Positions 1-7,959 of a stretch of DNA of 64,000 nt are shown piece after piece. Under the pieces are notes generated by a model. That model was given only the letters and a program-made list of their open reading frames with translations. It searched no databases and was not told the origin of the DNA. A program made the translations under genes and the position numbers. This DNA comes from JBBQTQ01 sp038213135 (GTDB taxonomy: Bacteria > Actinomycetota > Thermoleophilia > Gaiellales > Gaiellaceae). Each line of letters starts with the position of its first letter. Within the stretch, counting starts at the first letter, position 1. The stretch covers positions 1 through 64,000 of the forward strand of contig JBBQTQ010000003.1 in assembly GCA_038213135.1 (NCBI GenBank), given 5' to 3'.

Positions 1-417
<417 letters not shown>

Positions 418-479
418 TTGAACCAAGTGAAGCCGCTATGGAGTTTTGAGGGTGCCGTATTCGGGCGCCTTTGACACCT

Positions 480-597
<118 letters not shown>

Positions 598-608
598 TTT
601 TTCGTTCA

Positions 609-634
609 AGGGTCGCCGAGAGGCGGCCCTTTTT
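609..634 (+). terminator. rRNA operon terminator
   Basis: A 9-bp stem (609-617 with 622-630, one G-T pair) with a four-base loop is followed by a run of T (630-634). This is a classic intrinsic terminator just after 5S. It overlaps the end of the convergent GNAT gene, so it may stop transcription from both sides. Confidence 0.85.
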
Positions 635-1272
635 CATTTGCGGAGGAAGAGAACCTCGGAGCCGATCGGGCGATAGCCGGCGGCGAGGAACGCGCGCAGC
701 GAGGCGACGTTACCGGGGCTCACTTGCGCGAAGACCGCCTCGTCCGGCGGGGCGAGGGCGAGCGCATCCCGGGCGAGCGCGCGCCCGAGACCGCGGCCGC
801 GTGCATCCGGCTCCACCTCGATCGCGACTTCGACCCGGCCGGCGAGGCCACGCCCGATCGCGAGCACGGCGCCTTCGACGCCCCAGACCTCGACGCCGTC
901 GCGATAGCGCAGCGCCCGCTCGACGCGATGGTTGTCCGCGGCGTCGACCCGCTCGAGCTCGAGCTCGGTGCTGCTCGGCCGCTCCGCCTCGGGCACGGCG
1001 AGCACGACGTCCAGGACGCCCGCCGGGCTTCCGAGGCGTTCGCCGAGCCAGCTCAGGAAGGCGGGCGACATGGGCGCGCCGAGGTCGTCCGGAGCGAGCT
1101 GGGCCAGGGCCTCGGCCGGCGTGACGGGCGCGGCGACGACGTTGTGCGCCGTGAACGCCACGACGGCGTCCGAGCGACCAGGCGCGGGAGGCAAGACTTC
1201 CACCGCACCGTCCGGAGCAGGAAACGTCCCGTTCGCCGCATCCGCGAGCACCCGCGCGAGCGGATGCGTCAC
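634..1272 (-). CDS. GNAT family N-acetyltransferase
   Basis: A 212-residue protein with a C-terminal GNAT fold. The acetyl-CoA-binding signature VEPDARGRGLGRALARDAL lies near residues 151-169, followed by a typical strand-helix (SPGNVASLRAFLAAGY). The first ~100 residues do not match a domain I recognise. The GTG start at 1272 is chosen because it overlaps the stop of the upstream htpX-like gene in a GTGA junction, which suggests translational coupling; an upstream ATG at 1296 would overlap more. The substrate cannot be told. It likely acetylates a small molecule or protein in the cytoplasm. Confidence 0.8.
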   Translation of the reverse strand: MTHPLARVLADAANGTFPAPDGAVEVLPPAPGRSDAVVAFTAHNVVAAPVTPAEALAQLAPDDLGAPMSPAFLSWLGERLGSPAGVLDVVLAVPEAERPSSTELELERVDAADNHRVERALRYRDGVEVWGVEGAVLAIGRGLAGRVEVAIEVEPDARGRGLGRALARDALALAPPDEAVFAQVSPGNVASLRAFLAAGYRPIGSEVLFLRK

Positions 1273-2099
1273 GCCGCGCGGAGCTTCTCGCGCCACTGTG
1301 GGTCCAGGGCCCGCAGGCGCCTCACACGCTCGCCCACCGGCGGGTGAGTGACGAAGAGCGCCGCGAGCCCTTCTTCGGCGAACGGGTTGATCGTGAAGAG
1401 CGGCTCCGTCGCCGGCGATCCCCGGAACTCGACGAGCTCAGTCGCCTGCTCGAGCCGGATCAACGCGTCAGCAAGCCCGTGCGGGGAGTCGCAGAGCTCG
1501 GCGGCGAGCCGGTCGGCCTCGAACTCGCGCTTCGGCGAGAGCAGCAGGTGGACGAACGCGGCCGCAACCGGACCGAGGGCGAAGAGCAGCGCCCGCTGCA
1601 GGAAGCCGCCGACGCGGCTCGACTCGACGATCAGCGTGGCGATCACGACCGCCGTCGTCTGGATCAGCACGTCGCGGTTGCGCACGTGCGCGAGCTCGTG
1701 CGCGAGCACTCCTTCGACCTCGGCCGGGTTCGCCAGTCCAGCCAGCCCGGACGAGACCCCGACAGCCGAGCTCCGGACGCCGCGGCCGGTCGCGAGCCCG
1801 CGCGGAAGCCCGTCCGGAATCAGATAGAGGCGCGGCTTCGCCACGCCGGCCCGTGCCGCCAGCCGCTCGACGGTCGAGTGAAGCGCCGGGGCCTCGGCCG
1901 CGAGCAGCTCCCTGGCCCCGACCATGCCCATCGCGACGCGATCCGCATACCAGTAGTCCGCGACCCCGAGCAGCACTCCACAGAAGACGAAGATCGACGC
2001 GAGCCGGAATCCCTGGAGCGCCCAGCCGAGCAGGCCGAGCAGCACGCACAGGCCGAGCAGGAAGAGCCATGCCTTGACGAGGTTGCGCGCCGCGACCAC
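1269..2099 (-). CDS. htpX: M48 family metallopeptidase (HtpX-like)
   Basis: A membrane-bound zinc metalloprotease of the HtpX/M48B type, thought to act in membrane-protein quality control. N-terminal hydrophobic segments (LVKAWLFLLGLCVLLGLLGW and the next stretch) precede the catalytic motif HELAH (preceded by VEGVLA). A further membrane segment and the third zinc-ligand region REFEADRLAAEL follow. The frame stays open to an ATG at 2201, but that extension lies inside a repeat element at 2111-2211, so GTG at 2099 is preferred. It would give a protein of about 276 residues, close to family size. The GNAT gene follows with a 4-bp overlap. Confidence 0.85.
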   Translation of the reverse strand: MVAARNLVKAWLFLLGLCVLLGLLGWALQGFRLASIFVFCGVLLGVADYWYADRVAMGMVGARELLAAEAPALHSTVERLAARAGVAKPRLYLIPDGLPRGLATGRGVRSSAVGVSSGLAGLANPAEVEGVLAHELAHVRNRDVLIQTTAVVIATLIVESSRVGGFLQRALLFALGPVAAAFVHLLLSPKREFEADRLAAELCDSPHGLADALIRLEQATELVEFRGSPATEPLFTINPFAEEGLAALFVTHPPVGERVRRLRALDPQWREKLRAA

Positions 2100-2110
2100 G
2101 GCCGCAGCGC

Positions 2111-2211
2111 TAGATGGGTGGTGCCACGAGATCGTCCGCCTCGGGGCGCGAGCGACCCAGACACGCCAGATCGCGCAACCGAGCGCGCGAGATCGTGGCA
2201 TCAGCCATCTA
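2111..2211. repeat. Dispersed hairpin repeat, copy 1
   Basis: A 101-bp element whose ends are imperfect inverted repeats (TAGATGGGTGGTGCCACGAG on the left, CGTGGCATCAGCCATCTA on the right). A shorter second copy lies at 46462-46540. On the minus strand it sits directly after the stop codon of the upstream gene (the terminal CTA is that stop) and just before the htpX-like start. The type of element (REP, MITE or structured RNA) is not known. Confidence 0.75.
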
Positions 2212-2457
2212 AGTGTCTTCGTCCCGCTCGTCCTCGGCGAGCCCGCGCGGCGGCCAGTCAGGCTCGGGCGCGTCGCAGCGGCTCGAGCAGTGCAGCGAGG
2301 CGATGTTCTGGAGCGGAATCAGGATGTGCCCGTTCAGCTCGACGTGCGGGACGTCGTCGATCGAGCAGTACGCCGTGAGCACGCCGTCCTGGTAGTCGCC
2401 GCCGAAGAGGGCCACCTCGATCTGCTCGCCCTTGTACTTCGCCGAGTAGTCGTCCAC
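2209..2457 (-). CDS. Conserved hypothetical small protein
   Basis: About 82 residues from GTG at 2457; an upstream ATG at 2502 would overlap the preceding phosphatase gene. The first ~60 residues look like a compact beta-rich domain (GEQIEVALFGGDYQDGVLTA, then VELNGHILIPLQNIASLHC). The tail is charged and proline-rich (PEPDWPPRGL) and holds two nearby cysteines. I do not recognise the family. It lies between a histidine phosphatase and an HtpX-like protease on the same strand, and its stop codon is formed by the end of the repeat at 2111-2211. Confidence 0.65.
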   Translation of the reverse strand: MDDYSAKYKGEQIEVALFGGDYQDGVLTAYCSIDDVPHVELNGHILIPLQNIASLHCSSRCDAPEPDWPPRGLAEDERDEDT

Positions 2458-2462
2458 TCGGG

Positions 2463-3044
2463 TCAGTCTAGTCTGCGGAAGGTTCTGCTCCCGAGCACGC
2501 ATTCGAAGAGGCCGCAGTTGTGCGTCGGCACGCCGCTGCGGCGGGCGTCTTCGAACGAGATCCCGAGTGCATGCGCCTGGACGGCACGCAGCGAGCCACC
2601 GTGGGTGACGAGGAGAACTCGCCCGTCGGGATGCTCGGCCTCGATGCGCTCGAGCGCGTGTACGACCCGCTCGGCCATCTGCTCGTAGGTCTCGCCGCCC
2701 GTCCAGCCGGGGCCGTGGTCGAGCCAGCTTCTGAGCGCCTCGCGGTCATGCTCCTCGAGCTCGGCCCGGGTGAGCCCGGACCACGAGCCGACGTCGACCT
2801 CCATCAGACCGGGCTCCACCTGCACCGGCAGCCCGTGCGGCGCCGCGACGATCTCGGCCGTCTCGCGGGCGCGCTGCAGTGGACTGCTGTAGACCGCGTC
2901 CAGCTTCTCGGCCGCCAGGCGCTCCGCGAGCGCACGCGCCTGTGCGCGGCCGGTCTCGTTCAGCGGCGGATCGGAGTGCCCCTGGAAGCGCATTTCCCTG
3001 TTCCAGTCGGTCTCGCCGTGGCGCGCCAGCAGGATCGTCGTCAC
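2463..3044 (-). CDS. Histidine phosphatase (phosphoglycerate mutase-like) family protein
   Basis: A 193-residue member of the histidine phosphatase superfamily. The catalytic RHG motif is near the N-terminus (ILLARHGETDWN) and the second catalytic histidine is in LLVTHGGSLRAV. YSSPLQRARETAE is also typical. Such enzymes dephosphorylate sugar phosphates or cofactor intermediates; this one is not placed next to a pathway that would reveal its substrate. True glycolytic mutase is probably supplied by gpmI in this window. GTG start at 3044, with a TAGCAT -10 box 9 nt upstream that overlaps the promoter of the divergent SDR gene. Confidence 0.9.
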   Translation of the reverse strand: MTTILLARHGETDWNREMRFQGHSDPPLNETGRAQARALAERLAAEKLDAVYSSPLQRARETAEIVAAPHGLPVQVEPGLMEVDVGSWSGLTRAELEEHDREALRSWLDHGPGWTGGETYEQMAERVVHALERIEAEHPDGRVLLVTHGGSLRAVQAHALGISFEDARRSGVPTHNCGLFECVLGSRTFRRLD

Positions 3045-3052
3045 GACGCGAC

Positions 3053-3060
3053 TATGCTAG
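3053..3060. promoter_or_regulatory. Overlapping divergent -10 boxes
   Basis: On the plus strand TATGCT (3053-3058) lies 9 nt before the SDR start at 3068. On the minus strand TAGCAT (3060-3055) lies 9 nt before the phosphatase start at 3044. The two boxes overlap as one near-palindrome, so a single unwound region could serve both directions. Both transcripts would be leaderless or nearly so. Confidence 0.5.
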
Positions 3061-3067
3061 CCGCGCC

Positions 3068-3835
3068 TTGGAACTCGGCCTCCGCGACAAGGTCTGCATC
3101 GTCACGGGCTCCACCGCGGGCATCGGCGTCGAGACGGCCCGGCTGCTCGCGGAGGAGGGAGCGCGGGTCGTCACGTGCGGCCGCCGTCAGGAGGGACCCG
3201 CTGTGGGCGAGGCGCTCCACGTGGTCTGCGACCTCGCCGAGGCGGGTGCGCCGGCGGCGCTCGTCGCCGAGGCAGCCGCGAAGTTCGGCCACCTCGACGT
3301 CCTCGTCAACAACGTCGGCGAGGCTTATCAGAGCTCGTTCGAGGAGGTCTCGGACGAGCAGTGGGACGCGATGTGGCAGCTGAACGTGATGAGCTACGTC
3401 CGCTCGATCCGCGCAGCGCTGCCCCTCCTGCGCGAGAGCAAGGGCGCAATCGTGAACGTCTCCTCGACGGCCGGCAAGCGGCCCTCGACGGGGATGCCCA
3501 ACTATTCGGTGACGAAAGCCGCCGTGCTCTCGCTCTCGCGGCTGATCGCCGACCTCTACGCGAAGGACGGGATCCGCTGCAACGCGGTCACGCCCGGGCC
3601 GACGGCGACCACCGCCTGGCTCGGCGAGGGCGGACTGGCCGACCAGCAGGCCGCGCGCTCCGGCAAGACGCGCGAAGAGGTGCTGGCGGCCGTCGGGGCC
3701 GGGCGTCCGCTCGGCCGTCTTGCCGAACCCGAGGAGATCGCCGCGGTGATCGTCTTCCTGTGCTCGGACCGTGCCGGTTATGTGACGGGCGCGGCCTGGA
3801 GCGCGGACGGCGGCACCGTTCCGATCATTATCTGA
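3068..3835 (+). CDS. SDR family NAD(P)-dependent oxidoreductase
   Basis: A 255-residue short-chain dehydrogenase/reductase. The nucleotide-binding motif TGSTAGIG (near residues 13-20), the NNVGEAY segment, the catalytic Ser region (VNVSSTAGK), YSVTKAAV (catalytic Tyr and Lys) and the C-terminal YVTGAAWSADGG are all present. The start is TTG at 3068, 9 nt after a TATGCT box, and the sequence LELGLRDKVCIVTG fits family N-termini. Its substrate cannot be inferred; it resembles the 3-oxoacyl-ACP reductase/3-hydroxyacyl class. It is divergent from the phosphatase gene and shares its promoter region. Confidence 0.9.
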   Translation: MELGLRDKVCIVTGSTAGIGVETARLLAEEGARVVTCGRRQEGPAVGEALHVVCDLAEAGAPAALVAEAAAKFGHLDVLVNNVGEAYQSSFEEVSDEQWDAMWQLNVMSYVRSIRAALPLLRESKGAIVNVSSTAGKRPSTGMPNYSVTKAAVLSLSRLIADLYAKDGIRCNAVTPGPTATTAWLGEGGLADQQAARSGKTREEVLAAVGAGRPLGRLAEPEEIAAVIVFLCSDRAGYVTGAAWSADGGTVPIII

Positions 3836-3837
3836 AC

Positions 3838-3862
3838 GTGGGTGAACCCCTGGTTCCCCCAC
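3838..3862. repeat. GC-rich palindrome, GGGGAACC/GGTTCCCC family, copy 1
   Basis: An 11-bp inverted repeat with one mismatch (GTGGGTGAACC ... GGTTCCCCCAC, 3-nt loop) directly after the SDR stop codon. Related palindromes occur at 16000-16028 and 28718-28744. It could act as a terminator-like hairpin, but no T-run follows. The rest of the gap to 4043 holds no gene that I can support. Confidence 0.55.
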
Positions 3863-4043
3863 GGACCCCCTCCTTGCGGGCGCCTCGACAGCTCTGAGCG
3901 AAGCGGGGCCGGCCATTCGTACGCTGGCTCGCTCGAAAGGCGAAGTTGACGCGTCTTCGCGCGGCATGGCTGCGTCCGGCAGAGCCGGACTTCGCCGAGA
4001 GAATCCTGGCGGGCGTAGCCGCGAGCGTCGATACGCTGAGCGC

Positions 4044-5000
4044 ATGCCTGAGCGCGGCGGCCTCGTAGCGGGCGCCTTCGAAGAGCGAGTGCGGGAGCAC
4101 GAGGAGCAGTGGCTCTCGCCGCTGGCCGTGCGCTCCTACGAGTCGCGGGGACGCGCGGACCACGAGGAGCAATGCGGCGTGCGGACGCCGTTTCAGCGCG
4201 ATCGCGATCGGATCGTCCACTCGAAGCCTTTTCGGCGGCTGAAGGGCAAGACGCAGGTCTTCATCGACCCCGAGGGCGACCACTACCGGACGCGGATGAC
4301 GCACACGCTCGAGACGACTGCGATCTCGCGGGTCGTCGCGCGGGCGCTGCGGCTGAACGAGGATTTGACCGAGGCGATCGGACTCGGCCACGACATGGGC
4401 CATACGCCGTTCGGCCACGCGGGCGAGGACGCGCTCGACGCGGCACTGCGCGAGCGGTTCGGCACCGGCTTCCGGCACTACGAGCAATCGCACCGGATCG
4501 CGCAGTCGCTGAACCTCACGCACGAGGTCTGCGACGGCATCCTCACGCACACCGGGCCGGCCGAGCCAGAGACCCTCGAGGGCCGGATCGTCCGGCTCGT
4601 CGACCGCGTCGCGTACATCAACCACGACATCGACGACGCGGTGCGCTACGGGCTGCTCCGCGAAGAAGACTTGCCGCGGGACGAGCTCGACGTGCTCGGC
4701 GAGACGGGCTCCGACCGGATCGACACGCTGGTCCACGACCTCGTCGAGAGGTCCGAGCGGGCCGGTGACATCGTCCAGAGCGACGAGATCGGCAGCGCGA
4801 TGCTCGCGCTGCGGCAGTTCATGTTCGACCGCGTGTACCTGGCTCCGGCTGCGCGCGCGGAGCACGCTCGGGCGAACGCGGTCGTCCGGAGGATCTTCGA
4901 CCACCTGCTCGACCGGGGTGACCAGCCGCACGAGGTGGTCGACTACATCGCCGGGATGACCGACCGGTTCGCGCTGTCGTTCGCCGAGGAGCTGAAGTGA
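4044..5000 (+). CDS. dgt: Deoxyguanosinetriphosphate triphosphohydrolase-like protein
   Basis: A 318-residue HD-domain protein of the dGTPase family, expected to hydrolyse dNTPs to deoxynucleosides and triphosphate. The metal-binding H...HD...D set is visible in RTRMTHTLETTAISR, GLGHDMGHTPFGHAGE and YINHDIDDAVRYG. RDRDRIVHSKPFRRLKGKTQVF is the usual N-terminal signature. ATG at 4044 is preferred: a TACGCT -10-like box lies 6 nt upstream, and the family's N-terminus begins here. Upstream in-frame starts add an arginine-rich tail. dnaG follows after a 66-bp gap holding a hairpin; the dgt-dnaG order is common in actinobacteria. Confidence 0.92.
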   Translation: MPERGGLVAGAFEERVREHEEQWLSPLAVRSYESRGRADHEEQCGVRTPFQRDRDRIVHSKPFRRLKGKTQVFIDPEGDHYRTRMTHTLETTAISRVVARALRLNEDLTEAIGLGHDMGHTPFGHAGEDALDAALRERFGTGFRHYEQSHRIAQSLNLTHEVCDGILTHTGPAEPETLEGRIVRLVDRVAYINHDIDDAVRYGLLREEDLPRDELDVLGETGSDRIDTLVHDLVERSERAGDIVQSDEIGSAMLALRQFMFDRVYLAPAARAEHARANAVVRRIFDHLLDRGDQPHEVVDYIAGMTDRFALSFAEELK

Positions 5001-5029
5001 AACCGTCCCTCTTCCTATCGCTAGACCAA

Positions 5030-5054
5030 GGGACGGGCCCTGCGGGCCTGTCCC
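5030..5054 (+). repeat. GGGACRGGCCC palindrome between dgt and dnaG
   Basis: An 11-bp stem (GGGACGGGCCC / GGGCCTGTCCC, one mismatch) with a 3-nt loop. It lies between dgt and dnaG, 12 nt before the dnaG start. It has no T-run. It resembles the GGGACAG-type palindromes seen at 31853-31880 and around 52230-52345. Confidence 0.5.
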
Positions 5055-5066
5055 CTACGTGGTGAC

Positions 5067-6713
5067 GTGGCACGGATCAAGGACGACTCCGTCGAGCGGG
5101 TCAAGCAGGCGGCCGACCTCGTCGAGCTCGTGTCGGCGCGGACACAGGTGCGGAAGGCAGGCTCGCGCTTTACCGCCCGCTGCCCGTTCCACGAGGAGCG
5201 AACGCCCAGCTTCTCGATCAACCCGGTCGAGAAGTGGTACTACTGCTTCGGCTGCGGCGCGAAGGGCGACGTGATCACCTTCGTGCGCGAAACGGAGAGC
5301 CTCGACTTCGCCGGCGCGATCGAGTGGCTCGGAGAGCGCTTCCGGATCCCGCTCGAGTACGACGACACTTCCCCGAAGCAGGACGCGGAGCGGCGTCATC
5401 GCGACCGCCTCTACGCGCTGCTCGAGCAGGCGACGGCGTTCTACGAACGTCACCTCTGGGAGACCGAGGCGGGCGAGCCGGTGCGCGCGTACCTCGCAGG
5501 CCGGGGGCTCGGCGAGGAGGTGTGCCGGGAGTTCCGGCTCGGGCTCTCGCCGGGCGGGGCGACGCTCGCGCGCAAGGCGGCAGAGAAGGGATTCACGCGA
5601 GCGGAGCTCGCGTCAGTGGGGCTTGTGAACCGCCGCGGCAACGACTACTTCGCGGGTCGGCTGATGTTCCCGATGGCCGACGCCCGCGGGCGCGTGGTCG
5701 GGTTCTCGGCGCGGAAGCTCCGCGAGGACGACCCCCTGCGCGGCAAGTACGTCAACTCGCCCGAGGGCGAGCTCTTCCACAAGTCGGCGATCCTCTACGG
5801 ATTGCACCTGGCGCGTGGCGCGATCGCCAAGCAGGAGCGCGCGGTCGTCGTCGAGGGGAACACGGACGCGATCGCGCTCCGCCAGGCCGGGCTCGAGCCG
5901 ACGGTCGCCTCGATGGGCACCGCGCTCACCGAACGGCAGCTGAAGGAACTGACACGGCTGACCTCGCGGCTCTACCTCTGCTTCGACTCCGACGCCGCCG
6001 GCGAGGCTGCGACGCTGCGCGGGATGGACCTTGCGCGACGCAACGGCTTCCACGTGCTGGTGGTGGCGCTGCCGAAGGGCTCGGATCCCGCGGACGACCC
6101 GGCCGGCTTCCAGGCGCGACTCGACGAAGCTGCCTCATATCCGCTCCATGGCGTCCGCGTGATCTGCGCGGGTTCCGGCTCGGCCGAGGACAAGTTCCGA
6201 GCCGCGCGCGAGTTCCTCGCCCCGATCGAGGAATCGCCCGAGCGCCAGGACGCGCTCCGGTTCGTCGCCGACCAGCTTGGGCTGTCGCGGGATACACAGG
6301 CCGGGCTCGCGCCCCGCGCGGGAGGAGCGGCCGTGGGGATCTCCGAGCGGGTGCTCGAGGTCGGCGATCGGCTCGAGCGAGACGCGCTCGCCGCGGTCGT
6401 TCGCCACCGGAAGCTCGTCCCCCTGCTCGCCGAGCTGAGCCCGGACGACTTCAACAGCGAGGAGCACCGCCAACTCCGGGCGCACCTCGTCGAGGGCGTC
6501 GGAGCGAACGGCCTGACCGGCCTCCTCGCCGAGCTGGATGCGCGCGCGACCGAGGAGGACGTCTCGGAGGTGACTGCCAAGGAGCTGCTCTTGCGCCTGC
6601 GCGAGCGGCGCCTGCAGCGCGACCTCAGCCGGGCGACGGAGGACCTCGAGCGTACGCGGGAGCTCCAGGCGTCGCTCGCCCGGGTCCGAGCCGCGTTGCG
6701 CGATCTCGTCTAG
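5067..6713 (+). CDS. dnaG: DNA primase
   Basis: A 548-residue bacterial primase that makes RNA primers at the replication fork. The N-terminal zinc-binding domain has the C-x2-H ... C-x2-C pattern (C39, H42, C60, C63 in CPFH and CFGC). The catalytic core follows, with the TOPRIM motifs VVVEGNTDAIALRQAGL and CFDSDAAGEAA. The C-terminal ~150 residues form the helicase-binding part and are somewhat shorter than in E. coli. The start is GTG at 5067 (MARIKDDSVERVKQAADLV on translation), matching family N-termini. It ends in a CTAG that also supplies the stop of the small convergent gene. Confidence 0.97.
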   Translation: MARIKDDSVERVKQAADLVELVSARTQVRKAGSRFTARCPFHEERTPSFSINPVEKWYYCFGCGAKGDVITFVRETESLDFAGAIEWLGERFRIPLEYDDTSPKQDAERRHRDRLYALLEQATAFYERHLWETEAGEPVRAYLAGRGLGEEVCREFRLGLSPGGATLARKAAEKGFTRAELASVGLVNRRGNDYFAGRLMFPMADARGRVVGFSARKLREDDPLRGKYVNSPEGELFHKSAILYGLHLARGAIAKQERAVVVEGNTDAIALRQAGLEPTVASMGTALTERQLKELTRLTSRLYLCFDSDAAGEAATLRGMDLARRNGFHVLVVALPKGSDPADDPAGFQARLDEAASYPLHGVRVICAGSGSAEDKFRAAREFLAPIEESPERQDALRFVADQLGLSRDTQAGLAPRAGGAAVGISERVLEVGDRLERDALAAVVRHRKLVPLLAELSPDDFNSEEHRQLRAHLVEGVGANGLTGLLAELDARATEEDVSEVTAKELLLRLRERRLQRDLSRATEDLERTRELQASLARVRAALRDLV

Positions 6714-6850
6714 AAGCGCGGGCCTGTCATGGAGGTCGCGTCCCGCTCGACCTCCAGCTTGTGCTCGCGTTCCTTGTCGGCGATGTCTGCCGCGCGGTGG
6801 TGCGCGCCAGACCTTCGTCCGCGCAACTTGTCGAAGAGCTTGCGGAGCAT
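6710..6850 (-). CDS. Small basic hypothetical protein (46 aa)
   Basis: An ATG-started 46-residue frame with strongly G/C-biased third positions, as in neighbouring genes. The product is highly charged: a basic start (MLRKLFDKLRGRR) and a helical charged middle (ADIADKEREHKLEVERD). A TAGGCA box lies 6 nt before the ATG, matching the leaderless pattern of the window. It converges with dnaG and the two stops share the CTAG at 6710-6713. The family is not recognised. Codon use and promoter spacing support it being real. Confidence 0.6.
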   Translation of the reverse strand: MLRKLFDKLRGRRSGAHHRAADIADKEREHKLEVERDATSMTGPRF

Positions 6851-6897
6851 GTGTCTTGCCTACCCGGAAACCACTCGCCCGAACCTCCGTCGCTACA

Positions 6898-6990
6898 TTT
6901 CCCTGACTGCGGGAGTCCCTGACGGGGACTGAGAGGGGGCCACGAGGCCGCGACCGCCGAACCTGATCTGGGTCATGCCAGCGAAGGGAG
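6898..6990 (+). promoter_or_regulatory. TPP riboswitch (THI element)
   Basis: The conserved thiamine pyrophosphate aptamer segments are present in order: CTGAGAG (6929-6935), ACCTGATCTGG (6961-6971) and the TGCCAGCGAAGGGA 3' part (6976-6989). The P1 helix can form between TTTCCCT (6898-6904) and the AAGGGA at 6984-6989. It lies just before thiG, whose ribosome-binding site (GGGAGA) overlaps the 3' side of P1. This suggests control of translation start by thiamine pyrophosphate. Confidence 0.93.
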
Positions 6991-6994
6991 AACG

Positions 6995-7762
6995 ATGCAA
7001 GACCCGCTCGTCATCGCAGGCCGGAGCTTCCGCTCGCGCCTGATCACGGGCACCGGCAAGTACGACAGCTTCGAGACGATGCGGGATGCCGTGGTCGCGT
7101 CGGCTTGCGAGCTGGTCACGGTCGCGGTGCGCCGTCTCGATCTCGATAGCCCCGGCGAGGACATCACGAGCTTCCTGCCGGACGAGATCCTGCTGTTGCC
7201 GAACACGGCCGGCTCCGAGACCGCCGACGAGGCCGTTCGGATCGCGCGCCTCGCGCGCGCCGGCGGGCTGCCCAATTGGATCAAGCTGGAGGTGATTCCG
7301 GATCCCCGGTACCTGCTACCGGATCCGGTCGAGACGCTGAAGGCCGCCGCCCAGCTCGTGGAGGAGGGGTTCACGGTTCTGCCCTACGTCCAGCCCGACC
7401 CGGTTCTCCAGAAGCGGCTCGAGGAGGTCGGTTGCGCGGCCGTGATGCCGCTTGCCTCCCCGATCGGCAGCGGCCGGGGCATGAAGCTCCGCGACGCGAT
7501 CCGGATCATGGTCGAGCAGGCCGAGGTGCCGCTCGTCGTCGACGCGGGCCTCGGCGCGCCCTCGCACGCGGCCGAGGCGCTGGAGCTGGGCGCGGACGCG
7601 GTGCTTGTCAACACGGCGATCGCACGGGCCGGCGACCCGGTCGCGATGGCCGGCGCCTTTCGCCTCGCGGTCGAAGCCGGGCGGGCGGCGTTCCTCGCCG
7701 GGACGATCGCGCAGCAAGAGACGGCCGAGCCGTCGAGTCCAGTCGCCGGGGTGGTCAGGTGA
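6995..7762 (+). CDS. thiG: Thiazole synthase
   Basis: A 255-residue ThiG, which builds the thiazole phosphate of thiamine from deoxyxylulose phosphate, dehydroglycine and ThiS thiocarboxylate. Family signatures are clear: FRSRLITGTGKYDSFE near the N-terminus, PNTAGSETADEAVRIARLAR, the YVQPDPVLQKRLEEVGCAAVMPL stretch, and the phosphate-binding DAGLGAPSHAAEALELGADAV. GGGAGAACG precedes the ATG. It is the first gene after the TPP riboswitch and overlaps thiS by 4 bp. Confidence 0.97.
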   Translation: MQDPLVIAGRSFRSRLITGTGKYDSFETMRDAVVASACELVTVAVRRLDLDSPGEDITSFLPDEILLLPNTAGSETADEAVRIARLARAGGLPNWIKLEVIPDPRYLLPDPVETLKAAAQLVEEGFTVLPYVQPDPVLQKRLEEVGCAAVMPLASPIGSGRGMKLRDAIRIMVEQAEVPLVVDAGLGAPSHAAEALELGADAVLVNTAIARAGDPVAMAGAFRLAVEAGRAAFLAGTIAQQETAEPSSPVAGVVR

Positions 7763-7959
7763 AGGTGCTCGTGAATGGCCGCGAGCTCGAGCTCGGTGGT
7801 GACGCGACCGTCGCCCGGTTGCTCGAGACGCTGGAGTTCGCCGGTTCGTATGCGCTCGTCGAGCGCAACGGCGAGCCGGTCGAGCGTGCCCGCTACTCGC
7901 AGGTCGAGCTCGCGGAAGGAGACACGCTCGTTGTCGCGCGACCGGTCGCTGGCGGCTAG
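7759..7959 (+). CDS. thiS: Sulfur carrier protein ThiS
   Basis: A 66-residue ubiquitin-like sulfur carrier that, as a C-terminal thiocarboxylate, gives sulfur to ThiG. It starts with MKVLVNGRELEL-type sequence and ends in the required Gly-Gly. The GTG start overlaps the thiG stop (GTGA), indicating tight coupling. The order is thiG-thiS here. No thiF or thiO is visible in the window. Confidence 0.95.
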   Translation: MKVLVNGRELELGGDATVARLLETLEFAGSYALVERNGEPVERARYSQVELAEGDTLVVARPVAGG

